A DNA stretch of 64,000 bases, taken from contig CM055110.1 of the NCBI GenBank assembly GCA_029204225.1, positions 40,502,923-40,566,922 of the forward strand, given 5' to 3'. This DNA comes from Diphasiastrum complanatum (taxonomy: Eukaryota; Streptophyta; Lycopodiopsida; Lycopodiales; Lycopodiaceae). The first letter of the stretch is position 1; every line of letters begins with the position of its first letter. The translations under genes were made by a program, and so were the position numbers. Of the stretch, positions 25,911 through 37,288 are shown piece by piece. The notes under the pieces were generated by a model that was given only the letters and a program-made list of their open reading frames with translations, did no database searches and was not told where the DNA came from.

Positions 25911-26645
25911 TGACGAATTAAAAAAAATTATCTATGTTAGATATAGGGGTCTTATGTTTTTTACATCAAGCATCTAGGTGTAGGATGTTGATAGGAATAA
26001 ATTTGGCATAGATGGCAAATTATGCATTTCCACTTGTAATGCCACTATTAAGCCAAAATAGAGTAAGAGGCTAAACACGTGCCAATTAGAGTGTAGACAA
26101 GTGTAAAGCTTTTGTTTGATGAATTCCAAGAGGTCCAATAGGATTTAGAGGTGAAACCTTGTGATGTCCAATATAAAATTGAGGTGTGCTTGAATATAGT
26201 CCAATAGAATTAAGAGGTGCATGGATCAATGATCCAATAGGATCAAGAGGTGACAAAATATGGTCCAATCATACTTAAGCATAGTGGTAGCTCGTGGATC
26301 TACTAGTATCATTGTACTCCTCATTTTGAATCTAATTGATTTGGTGATTTCATGGATTTTGTGAGTTATTGGATTTCTAGCTTTCTCTCTCTACCCGAGA
26401 GCTCATGATGTTTTTTTTCTCTCTACCCGAGGAGAGCAGCTTGTTTTTACTTAGATTATTTTTTGAATACTTCCCACACGTGTGAGTGAGAGTTGGAAGT
26501 GATTGAATGCATGTAGTAGTGTGTTTTTGCCATAGGATCTAAGATTGATCTTGAATCTCAATCTAGTCTTGATCTTGGTGCATCTACACACCTTAGGAAA
26601 TCACAAGTACATGTAGTGGACAGTCCACACGTGTGAAATTCAACA
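25911..26645 (+). repeat. Element C 5' LTR
   Basis: Collinear with 35622-36348 from the TTATCTATGTTAGATATAGG block to the TTCAACA end. The first ten bases are altered relative to the 3' LTR. It contains two CACACGTGTG palindromes, at 26477-26486 and 26626-26635. Confidence 0.85.
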
Positions 26646-26658
26646 TGGTTTCAGAGCC
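26646..26658 (+). promoter_or_regulatory. Element C primer-binding site
   Basis: TGGTTTCAGAGCC lies directly after the LTR, one base away from the TGGTATCAGAGCC of elements A and D. Confidence 0.85.
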
Positions 26659-27397
26659 TACCTAAGGTTACCATGCATTTTGATCCATCTAAGTGAAAAA
26701 TTTTTCGTCAATCTTGAGCTAGAAGTTGTCAAGGCCCATTTTCCTAGCTATCTTGTTCAATCTTGGATCAAAAGAGATCAAAGGGCCATTGATTGGGTTT
26801 GACCTGGTGCTGTACGGAATCAGGTGCTTAGACATGTGTGAGGAATATCCAATTTCAGTTTGGAAGTTCTCTCTCATGTTTGATCCATTTATCTTGGTTG
26901 ATAGCTTGTTTTGAAGCTATTATTGTCTAGTTTCTGATGCAATCAGTTTCATTCCATTTGGTTGTGCCAATCAAAAGCTATAAGCTTTTGAAGAGGGTTA
27001 GGTAGGGCACCTAGACCTGGGTGGACACATTTGGTTTGGTCAAGAGATTGCTTGGTTGATCCAAAATCACAGTTGTATGCTTGCCAATCTCATCTATATG
27101 TGATCTAGGCACTGTTTTGAGATCTTAGCCATTTTGTTTCATGCAATATCATTGTATTTGAGTCAAATTTGGTTTCTTAGAGTACTTCACACATGCTAAG
27201 AGTGATTTATCCTAACTTTGCCTATACTCCATCATTTGATGTGAAATAGATCTTGTTTTAGAGAGATTTGAGTAGCTAGTGAGAATCAATTCACAAATAG
27301 TTGCAAGATCTTTCATAGGAGGAGATAGTACTTCATGATCCTATTGAGAGTGTGTAGCAACATTTATTGTTCATCATTTGAGTTTTCTTCACTTCAA

Positions 27398-28692
27398 ATG
27401 TCTTCAATGGGTTCATCCTTGTTGGAATCAAGTGAAAGATTGACCACTTCAAATTATTCAATTTGGAAAATGAGGATGGAGTCCATCTTGATCCTTCAAG
27501 ACGTGATGGACATAGTTCTTGGCCTTGAAGAAGAACCACAAGTTCTTCAAGAGGTTCAAAAATACAAAAAGAGAGCTAGGATGGCTCTCCACTACATTAA
27601 GATGAATGTCTCTAATGAGATATTGAGGGAGATAGGTACTTGTACAATAGCCAAAGAAGCTTGGGATTGTCTCAAGACTATCTATGAGGCTAAGAATACC
27701 TCTAGGCTTCTCACTCTTAGGAATCAAATCTTTCAAAGTAGCCAAAAGAGTGATGCGAGTGCATCTAGTTATGTTTTGAGAGTAAAAGATATTCATAGAG
27801 AGCTTGCTTGCATTGGTGATTCCATCAATCAAAATGAGCTAGTTCAAGTCAGTCTCAATGGCTTGAGAAGTGAATTTGATAACCTTGTCCAATTCTATGC
27901 CATTAAGGAGGAGCTACCAAGTTTGGAGGCTCTCCAAAGTGTGCTTATTTCAGAAGAATCAAGACAAGAGTACAAGCTCTTGAGGATGGACAAGCTTTCT
28001 CTCACTCATAATGATGGCAAAGCTCTCTTTGACAAGGATAAGCACAAAGGGAGGAGCAAGAACCAACATCAACAATCCTCAAGCAAGGAGAAAGTCAAAT
28101 CCAAAGACAAAGATGAGGAGGAAGATGATTCCTCTAATGCTTCATCATCCAAGCTCAAGAAGAAGAAGATCAAGTGCTTTTATTGTGGCAAAAAAGGTCA
28201 TTATGCCACCAATTGCTTCAAAAATAAGAATCAACTCAAGCAAGCCAATATTACCAATGAGAAGGAAGACACTGTTGCAAGTGATGGAGAGGAATCTCTT
28301 ATGGTCTCTAGTTTCTCATCTACTCCTTTCAAGAAGGACGGCCTATGGTATATTGATAGTGGAGCCTCTTCACATATGTGTAGCTCCAAGGACTCTTTCT
28401 CTTCTATTGCACCTTATGATGGAGTCAAGAAATCAATATACACCGCAAATGATTTTAAATGTCCTATTGAAGGCATAGGAAACATTCCCTTGAAGCTTGC
28501 ATCCTCTAAAGTTCTTTCTCTCTCTAGAGTTCTTTATGTACCTAAGCTTACCAAGAATCTTATTAGTGTTGGCCAATTGCTTGATAATGGCCTTGATGTA
28601 AAATTCAATGTTGATACTTGCACTATCAAGAAGAATGATGAGATACTTGCATTAGGATCTAGATTTGGTGGCATCTATAAACTAGATCCAAA
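27398..28692 (+). pseudogene. Element C gag and protease (interrupted by D1)
   Basis: The likely start is MSSMGSSLLESSERL at 27398; an upstream ATG at 27335 is in frame but its peptide is not gag-like. The gag region contains YSIWKMRMESI, LHYIKMNVSNEIL and EAWDCLKTIYEA. A Lys/Ser-rich linker precedes an intact CCHC knuckle (CFYCGKKGHYATNC, near 28174-28215). The protease motif is WYIDSGASSHM, then LYVPKLTKNLISVGQLL. The frame is open from gag to the insertion point at 28692, in the linker before the integrase zinc finger. The reading then runs into the D1 LTR and stops at 28861. Confidence 0.9.
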
Positions 28693-29374
28693 TGTAAAAA
28701 TTACAGCAAATAAGGATCCTAAAACACTTGAAATGATGAAGGAAACAATAGATTATGATTTCATAAGATTAGCACAAGTTGAACCATCAAAATCCATCAA
28801 AAATCTATGCTTGAACCTCACTAAATGGCCCAAATCCTTGAAGAAGGCTTCACACGTGTGAAAGTACGGCCTCCCACAGTCTGAGTACTGTACACCAGAC
28901 CTACATTCAATCCTATAATCATTAGTAATCACAAGTACTCAAACAATTATGAACATAGAGAGCAATTGCACCATTATGAGAGAAAAATCATGAAATTGCT
29001 TGATTGATTTTGGTGAGATATCATCACCTATATATACATGATCCATCACGGTTTTGGGCAGGTATGAGTAGCCCTAAACCTATCCCTAATGCTAATTTTG
29101 GTGGATCTTTCATCCCTACCAAGTTAGGGTTGGAATCTTGGAGATCCCTCAACAATGCAAAAATTACCAAAAATAGCTCCTATTTTTTCTCCCTTGTATC
29201 TAAGCATAATTTGGACTCATTCCAAAGGTTCTAACACTTAGGTCTACTTGAGAACATCCTTATGAATGGAATCCTATGCTATTTGGCACGTGTGACAAGC
29301 CACATCATGACCATCTAACTATTTACAAGTCATATGACCAAAACTAGTCAAGCTAGAATTGTGAATTTTTAACA
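28693..29374 (-). repeat. D1 left (3') LTR, 682 bp
   Basis: On the minus strand it runs TGTTAAAAATTCAC...TTTTTACA. The polypurine tract AGTGAGGAGGAG (minus strand) lies at 29375-29386. Same length as the LTRs of D2 and D3. Confidence 0.93.
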
Positions 29375-29388
29375 CTCCTCCTCACTAT

Positions 29389-32300
29389 CTAGCTTGGTTC
29401 AATCATTGCTTTACTAATCACTCCAAGTGATGATCTAAACTTCATAAAAGGTGTCTTTTGAAGTGGTTTAGTAAGTAGATCAACTACACATTCATTGCTT
29501 TTAACATGCTCCAAAGCATTCTCCTTGGCTTGCACCATTTCTCTCACAAAGTGATGGCATATCTCAATGTGCTTAGATCTTGCATGGAAGATTGGGTTAG
29601 ATGCAAGGTGTTGGGCTGATATATTGTCATTGTAGATGATTGGTGCCTCCTCTGAATCCATGATCTTTAGTTCCACCAATAATCTCTTGATCCAAAGTAC
29701 CTCCTTTGTAGTGGTTGTCAAAGCTTTGTACTCGGCCTCGGTTGAAGATAGAGATATAGTTTCTTGATTTTTTGAAAGCCATGAAACCACACCTTCTCCT
29801 ATGAAAGTTGAATAGGCACTTGTTGATTTCCTATCCCTCTTGTCCCCTGCAAAATCTGAATCACTAAATGCATGAAGGTTAATCACATCTCCTCTATATA
29901 GAATCCCAAAATTCAATGTACCCGAGATGTATCTTAGAATCCTCTTAGCCTTTTTCCAATGGATATTCAATGGCTTTTGCATGGATTGGCTCAACCTACA
30001 TACACTAAAGCTAAGATCTGGTCTAGTTGTAGTGATCCACATTAAGGAACCTATAAGTTGCCTAAACAAAGTGATGTCCATGAAGGATCTTTCATCATCT
30101 TCATTTGGCACTTTTACATCTTGCTCCATTGGTGTGTCAACACTTTTGCATACTTCCATCTTAAACTTCTTCAAAAGACTTTGAGCATAGTTTACTTGAC
30201 TTATAAAGATAAAATCAGACCCTCTAAGTACTTCTATGCCTAAGATGAAGTGAAGACACCCTAGATCTACCATCTTGAACTCTAAGGATAGATCTATCTT
30301 GACTTTTTCAATACCATCAACACTATTTCCACTAATGATGATGTCATCTACATAAATGAGTAAAAGTACAATACCAACATCATCAAACTTAATGTAAAGA
30401 GTGGGATAATATTCACTTTGAACAAAAGAAAGTGAAATAAGATAGCAATGTAGTCTTGAATTCCAAGATCTCGAGGCTTGCTTCAAGCCATAGATGCTTC
30501 TTTGGAGATGGCATACTTTGTTCTCCATTCTATGCTTGATGAACCCTTGTGGCTGCTCCATATAGATATCCTCTTCCAAAAAACCATTCAAGAAAGCATT
30601 AGAGACATCCATTTGACATAGAATCCATCCAAAATGTGATGCAAGTGCAATGATTAGTCTTATTGTGACCATCTTGGCCACGGGTGCAAAAGTTTCCTCA
30701 TAGTCTATCCCTCTCTCTTGAGCATAACCTTTTGCAACTAATCTTGCTTTATGTTTGTTAACACTCCCATTTGCATTCAACTTAAGCTTGAAGACCCACT
30801 TGCATCCTATTACATTCCTTTGAGGTCTCTCAACAAGCAACCAAGTTTCATTCTCAATCAAGACATCATACTCATCCAACATAGCTTTATACCATTCTTT
30901 GGAGTTCAATGCATCTTCAACATTAGACGGTTCTTCAAAACTAGATAAAGCATAAGAAGTGGATGAGATACCCTCAACTTGCTGTCCTTTGCCTTGATAT
31001 GTGAGCCTTGATGGCTCCACTTTTGCCCTTGAAGATCTCCTTGGTGTGATAGGTGGGTTTGGTGCTTGCTCCTCCATGAGCTCCTCCTCAAAACCAAGAT
31101 CTTGCTCCTCGGCCATCTTCTTCTTGATTGTTGGAGCACTTGAGCCTTCTTAAAGCATATGCATATGATGTTCATCAAAGATGACATCCCTTGAAACAAC
31201 AAATTTGTTCAAGGATGGGAGATAGACTTTGTAGCCCTTGCTTGAGCTTGCATATCCAAGCATGATCCCTCTTGTGGAAGATGGATCCTCCTTGGTTCTT
31301 GTTTCCAATGGCACATGCACATAACATATAAACCCAAAAACTTTCAAGTGATTAAGATTGGGTTTCTTTCCATACAACATCTCATAAGGAGTTTTGCCTT
31401 CAATTTCTTTGCAAGACACCCTATTCATCAAGTAGTTTGCACATACAAGAGACTCACCCCAAAAGGATTTGGGCAAACAAGCATCTAATCTTAAAGCCTT
31501 AGAACATTCACATAATGTTCTTTCTATTCCTTCTTTCAGCAACTCCATTTTGTTGAGGAGTGTAAGGACAAGAAGTCTCTTTCTTGATCCCTTCCTCCTC
31601 ACAAAAGGCCTTGAACTCATTGGAGATGAATTCTCCACCATTGTCACTTCTAAGAATCTTGATGCTATGATTATGATGCTTTTCCACAAACAGCTTGAAC
31701 TTTACAAAAGTATCAAATACTTGAGACTTGAAGGAAAGTAAGAACACCCAACAATATCTTGAGTAGTCATCAATGAAGGTTAAAAACATGGATGAACCTC
31801 CATTAGATTTGGTGCTAGCAATGTGCACATCCGAGTGTATGAGTTCAAGAGGATGAGATGACTTTGTGATGGAGTTAGGAAACACCTTCTTATGTGCCTT
31901 GGATAAGGCACAAGCTTCACAAACCTTTTCTTCCTTCCCAATAGACCTTGGTAGGCCTAAAGCATACTCCTCCTTGATCATAGCCTCCATGGAACCCGAG
32001 TTGACATGTCCAAGTCTTTTGTGCCATAAAGTAAAAGTAGATATCTTGCTCTTCTCGGCCAACATGACAACATTAGTATCCACAAATGCATCCAACTTAT
32101 AAAGTTTGCCAAGTCTAGTTCCCTTAGCCACTATCTTACCCTTCTTCTTGATGAAACATTCATTTGAAGCAAAGTCAACATTGAAACCATTGTCTACCAT
32201 TTGGCCAACACTTAGTAGATTCTTTGTTATTGTAGGAATGTACAAAACACCTTCTATGTTGATCTTTTTGGAAGATCCTAAGCAAAGGGGAATGCTACCA

Positions 32301-32437
32301 ACTCCTTCAATCTTACAAGCTTCATCATTTGCTGTATAGATAGACTTTATAGGTCCATCATAAGATAAGAGAGAAGAGAAAAACTCCCTTTTACTAGTCA
32401 TGTGTGAACTAGCACCCGAGTCAATCCACCAAGGATC
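29389..32437 (-). pseudogene. D1 pol: protease, integrase, RT, RNase H (broken)
   Basis: Starting at 32437 the protein begins inside the protease (WWIDSGASSHMTSKREF). It continues through the integrase zinc finger (LWHKRLGH, CEAC) and core (LIHSDVH, RSDNGGEF, QQNGVAERRN). A 4-bp insertion at about 31523, a doubled TTCT, shifts the frame. The integrase C-terminus is read from 31689 to 31150, where GAA has become TAA. The RT/RNase H part then reads openly from 31116 to 29389, with KARLVAKGYAQ, YVDDIIISG and LSSTEAEYKALT. D1 has a Gln codon at the RT/RNase H junction where D2 and D3 have a stop. The element is not functional by itself. Confidence 0.92.
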
Positions 32438-32918
32438 ACCAGACCTACATTCAATCCTATAATCATTAGTAATCACAAGTACTCAAACAATTATGAACAT
32501 AGAGAGCAATTGCACCATTATGAGAGAAAAATCATGAAATTGCTTGATTGATTTTGGTGAGATATCATCACCTATATATACATGATCCATCACGGTTTTG
32601 GGCAGGTATGAGTAGCTCTAAACCTATCCCTAATGCTAATTTTGGTGGATCTTTCATCCCTACCAAGTTAGGGTTGGAATCTTGGAGATCCCTCAACAAT
32701 GCAAAAATTACCAAAAATAGCTCCTATTTTTTCTCCCTTGTATCTAAGCATAATTTGGACTCATTCCAAAGGTTCTAACACTTAGGTCTACTTGAGAACA
32801 TCCTTATGAATGGAATCCTATGCTATTTGGCACGTGTGACAAGCCACATCATGACCATCTAACTATTTACAGGTCATATGACCAAAACTAGTCAAGCTAG
32901 AATTGTGAATTTTTAACA
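32437..32918 (-). repeat. D1 right (5') LTR, truncated to about 482 bp
   Basis: Matches the distal two thirds of the D LTR from the ACCAGACCTACATTC block to the AACA end. The part next to the primer-binding site is deleted. A TATATATA box remains at 32573-32580 (minus strand). Confidence 0.9.
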
Positions 32919-32923
32919 CCAAA

Positions 32924-35603
32924 TGAGTATGTGAATGCTTGTAATGTTGCTCTTGTGAACAAGCTCTCTATGGAAGAATTATGGCATAGGAGGTTGGGAC
33001 ATCCCAACTATAAATCCATGCTCTCTATGATCAAAGAAGCCAAAGCTATTGGCTTGCCAAAGTCACTCTCCAAGAAGATCAAGCGTTGTGAGGCTTGTGC
33101 TATTGCTAAATCTCACAAAAAGCCATTTACAAGATCTTCTATAAAAAGCAAGCATCCTTTGGAGTTAATCCACTCGGATGTGCATTTCTCATCAACTACA
33201 AGCAAGGGAGGAGCCACTTGTTTTGTTACTTTCATTGATGATTACACAAGATTCACTTGGATATATCTTCTTGCTTCTAAATCTATGGTATTTGATCATT
33301 TCCTTATTTTCAAAGCTTATGTAGAGAAGCAATTCTCATTCAAAATTAAAGCTCTTAGAAGTGATGGAGGTGGTGAATATATCTCCAATAAATTTCAAGA
33401 TTTTTGTGAGCTTGAAGGCATTAAAAGGGAGTTTTCTTGTGCCTACTCTCCATCTCAAAATGGAGTGGCCGAGAGAAAGAATAGATCTCTATGTGAATGT
33501 GCAAAATCTATGGGAATTGAGGCATCTTTTCCCAAAGATTTTTGGGGAGAAGCCATTAATTGTGCAAATTATCTTTGCAATAGGCTCCCACATATGCTCT
33601 TGGAGGAAAGTCACCATTTGAAATCTTATTTTTGAAGAAGCCTAAGGTTGATCACCTTAGAGTTTTTGGATGCTTATGTTTTGTCCATATTCCCTTCGAA
33701 ACAAGGAATAAGGAAGATCCTAGTGCATGCAAAGGGATCATGGTTGGATACTCATCCACCAAGAAGGCCTATAGAGTCTTTATACTCTCTACTTCTCAAG
33801 TTATTGAAAGTAGAGATGTTGTCTTTCATGAAGATCAACATTCATCTTTTGAAGAGGCCGAGATCAAGAAATCTATGAATGCATCATCAATTATTGATCT
33901 TGAAGACAATCATGATGTGATGGGGTCGAGATTTGAAGAAGACTCTCCTCGGATTTTCTCACCAAGAAGATCCATGAGAGATACATCCGAGCCTAAGAGG
34001 CTCTCATATGATGACAAAGGCAAACAAGTGGATCTTGATTCCACTAATTATGTTTTTTATGTCTCTCATGAAGAGCCAAAGAATGTACAAGAGGCACTCA
34101 ATACCAAGGAGTGGTATGATGCCATGAAGCAAGAGTATGATGCATTGATCACCAACAATACTTGGGAGCTTGTGGATCCTCCATCCAGCAAGCATGTGAT
34201 TGGTTGCAAGTGGGTATTTCGGATCAAGTTCAATCATGATGGCACCATCAACAAGCATAAAGCAAGATTATGTGCCAAAGGATTTGCTCAAATCCATGGT
34301 CTTGATTATGAGGAGACCTTTGCACCCATTGCAAAGATGGTGACAATAAGAATTCTTATTTCTCTTGCTTATTTTTTCAAGTGAAAGGTGTTCCAATTAG
34401 ATCTATCCAATGCTTTTCTAAATGGTTATCTTGAGGAGGAGATCTATATGGAACAACCTCAAGGATGAGTCCAAAGTGTGCTTGCTCTTCAAAAGTCTTT
34501 ATGGACTCAAGCAAGCACCAAGATCATGGTATTCAAGACTTAACTCTTTTCTTATCTCACTAGGATTTACTCTTAGTGACTATGATCCTTCCATGTATCT
34601 AAAGTTTGTTGATAGCAATATTGTCATTCTTTTAATTTATGTTGATGACATTATTCTTTGTGGAAGTTGTATCAAGCTAGTTGATGAAACCAAGCTAGCA
34701 CTTGGATGTGAGTTTAAAATGCAAGATCTAGAAGAGATGCATTACATCCTAGGCCTAGAAATTGATTTTTATGAAAATCATGTCTTTATATGCCAATCTA
34801 GATATGCTCACTCTATGTTGAAAAAATTTCATATGGAAAATTCTAAGAGCATAGATATTCCAATGGAGCAAATTGTAAAAGATCCTAATAAAGGTGATGA
34901 AAGATCCTTTGAGGACATCACACTTTTTAGGAGTCTTGTAGGCTCCTTGATTTGGCTTACAATTACTAGGCTTGATCTAAGTTTTTGTGTGCACAAATTG
35001 AGTCAATTTATGCAAGATCCTAAGATCCATCATTGGAAGATGGCCAAGAGGATTTTAAGATATGTATCTTCATCTTGTGATTATGGTCTACTCTATAAAA
35101 GTGAAGATCTATCCATTATTGGCTACTCGGATTCGGACTTTTCAAGTGACAAGATGGATCGAAAGTCTATTAGTGCATACACTATCTTTCTTGGAGACGA
35201 TCTTATACCTTGGCTTTCCAAAAAGCAAGATACTATATCTCTCTCTTCATGTGAGGCCGAGTACAAAGCACTCACTACAACTACCAAAGAAGTGCTTTGG
35301 ATCAAGAGGTTACTAATGGAGCTAAAGTGCATCAAAGAGGATGATCTACCAATGATCAAGTGTGAGAATATCTCGGCCCAAGCTCTTGCCAATAATCCCA
35401 TATTTCATGCAAGAAGCAAGCACATAGAAGTGGCACACCATTTTGTGAGAGAAAATCTTATTGGAGGTGAAATCTATTTGGAGCATGTCAACTCATCCTT
35501 TTGTATTGCCGATCTACTCACCAAGCCTTTGAGCAAAAGTGCTTTCATCAAGCATAGATCTAATCTTGGAGTTATATCAAGATCAATGCTCAAATCTTCA
35601 TAG
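32924..35603 (+). pseudogene. Element C integrase, RT and RNase H (three breaks)
   Basis: After D1 the frame resumes with the integrase zinc finger (LWHRRLGHPN, CEAC). The core follows with LIHSDVHFSS, RSDGGGEYIS and SQNGVAERKNRS. Near 33593 a single-base-type frameshift moves the rest to a new frame (33632-34384): LRVFGCLCFVH, a linker, then RT with GCKWVFRIKFN, KARLCAKGFAQ and EETFAPIAKMV. At 34382 a Trp codon is replaced by TGA, and at about 34465 another frameshift follows. RT resumes with SLYGLKQAPRSW and YVDDIILCGS. RNase H reads YSDSDFSSDK, LSSCEAEYKALT, FHARSKHIEVAHHFVR and ADLLTKPLS, to the stop at 35603. Confidence 0.9.
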
Positions 35604-35621
35604 ATAGTTTTTTAGGAGGAG

Positions 35622-36348
35622 TGTGAAGAATCAAAAAAGATTATCTATGTTAGATATAGGTTTTTTACATCAAGCATCTAGGTGTAAGATGTTGATAGGA
35701 ATAAATTTGGCATAGATGGCAAATTATGCATTTCTTCTTGTAATGCCACTATTGAGTCAAAATAGAGTAAGAGGCTAAACACATGCCAATTAGAGTGTAG
35801 ACAAGTGTAAAGCTTTTGTTTGATGAATTCCAAGGGTCCAATAGGATCTAGAGGTGGAACCTTGTGAGGTCCAATAGAAAATTGAGGTGTGCTTGAATAT
35901 AGTCCAATAGAATTAAGAGGTGCATGGATCAATGATCCAATAGGATCAAGAAGTGACAAAATATGGTCCAATCATAGTTAAGCATAGTGGTAACTCGTGG
36001 ATCTACTAGTATCATTGTACTCCTCATTTTGAATCTAATTGATTTGGTGATTTCATGGATTTTGTGAGTTATTGGATTTCTAGATTTCTCTCTCTACCCG
36101 AGAGCTCATGATGTTTTTTCTCTCTCTACCCGAGGAGAGCAGCTTGTTTTTACTTAGATTATTTTTTGAATACTTCCCACACGTGTGAGTGAGAGTTGGA
36201 AGTGATTGAATGCATGTAGTAGTGTGTTTTTGTCATAGGATCTAAGATTGATCTTGAATCTCAATCTAGTCTTGATCTTGGTGTATCTACACACCTTAGG
36301 AGATCACAAGTACATGTAGTGGACAGTCCACACATGTGAAATTCAACA
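35622..36348 (+). repeat. Element C 3' LTR (727 bp)
   Basis: TGTGAAGAATC...TTCAACA, directly after the purine tract TTAGGAGGAG (35612-35621). Collinear with the 5' LTR; the second palindrome is CACATGTG here, not CACACGTGTG. Confidence 0.9.
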
Positions 36349-36592
36349 ATTTTGGCCAATAAAAGAATCCCAGAGCACATCAGTATTTACATCAATAAAG
36401 TCACTATCCTTATCATGGGTGTCGATTAGGAAGTGACTGATATCCTTAATAGATGACTGAACAGAGGATGATACAATAGGAGGGTCAGCAACAGAAACTT
36501 CCTCATCATTCGGGATCTGAACTAATAGAAAAAGCACGAACCCACTCTAGTATTCAACCAATCGACATTTCTTGTTGCAATAAGGACACATT
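36349..36592 (-). other. Short unassigned pocket between elements C and D2
   Basis: 244 bases between the C LTR and the D2 insertion. On the minus strand it reads MCPYCNKKCRLVEY, a stop, then an acidic Ser/Asp-rich peptide of about 64 codons that enters the C LTR. The two CxxC-like pairs hint at a zinc-binding protein piece, but no family was recognised. Confidence 0.3.
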
Positions 36593-37274
36593 TGTAAAAA
36601 TTACAGCAAATAAGGATCCTAAAACACTTGAAATGATGAGGGAAACAATAGATTATGATTTCATAAGATTAGCACAAGTTGAACCATCAAAATCCATCAA
36701 AAATCTATGCTTGAACCTCACTAAATGGCCCAAATCCTTGAAGAAGGCTTCACACGTGTGAAAGTACGGCCTCCCACAGTCTGAGTACTGTACACCAGAC
36801 CTACATTCAATCCTATAATCATTAGTAATCACAAGTACTCAAACAATTATGAACATAGAGAGCAATTGCACCATTATGAGAGAAAAAACATGAAATTGCT
36901 TGATTTATTTTGGTGAGATATCATCACCTATATATACATGATCCATCACGGTTTTGGGCAGGTATGAGTAGCCCTAAACCTATCCCTAATGCTAATTTTG
37001 GTGGATCTTTCATCCCTACCAAGTTAGGGTTGGAATCTTGGAGATCCCTCAACAATGCAAAAATTACCAAAAATAGCTCCTATTTTTTCTCCCTTGTATC
37101 TAAGCATAATTTGGACTCATTCCAAAGGTTCTAACACTTAGGTCTACTTGAGAACATCCTTATGAATGGAATCCTATGCTATTTGGCACGTGTGACAAGC
37201 CACATCATGACCATCTAACTATTTACAAGTCATATGACCAAAACTAGTCAAGCTAGAATTGTGAATTTTTAACA
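36593..37274 (-). repeat. D2 left (3') LTR, 682 bp
   Basis: TG...CA ended and near identical to 42070-42751. The purine tract AGTGAGGAGGAG (minus strand) abuts it at 37275-37286. Confidence 0.95.
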
Positions 37275-37288
37275 CTCCTCCTCACTAT

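Larger units (their letters stand above)
28693..32918 (-). mobile_element. Nested copia D1, minus strand, gag-deleted
   Basis: D1 is a D-family element inserted in element C with a perfect 5-bp duplication CCAAA (28688-28692 and 32919-32923). It has a full left LTR (28693-29374), pol from RNase H back to the protease, then a junction at about 32437 where internal sequence jumps into the LTR. The jump removes gag, leader, primer-binding site and about 200 bp of the right LTR. By eye the two LTRs differ at about two positions where they overlap. Confidence 0.92.
25911..36348 (+). mobile_element. Copia element C, host of nested element D1
   Basis: A Ty1/copia element with LTRs at 25911-26645 and 35622-36348, a variant primer-binding site, leader, gag-pol and polypurine tract. 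It is split by the D1 insertion (28693-32918); without D1 it is about 6.2 kb. No matching target duplication was found (left flank TTCAG, right flank ATTTT), and the first bases of the 5' LTR differ from the 3' copy, so its left edge is damaged. Pol carries two frameshifts and one nonsense change. Confidence 0.88.

Noticed and set aside
29004-29234. Plus-strand frame of about 76 codons repeated in every D LTR (also at 32548, 36910, 42387, 58168, 63644)
   Set aside because: It is antisense within the LTR and is alike only because the LTRs are nearly identical; D2 copies already start differently. No protein family is recognised.
25906-36353. Target-site duplication for element C
   Set aside because: Flanks TTCAG and ATTTT do not match, and the left LTR edge is altered.
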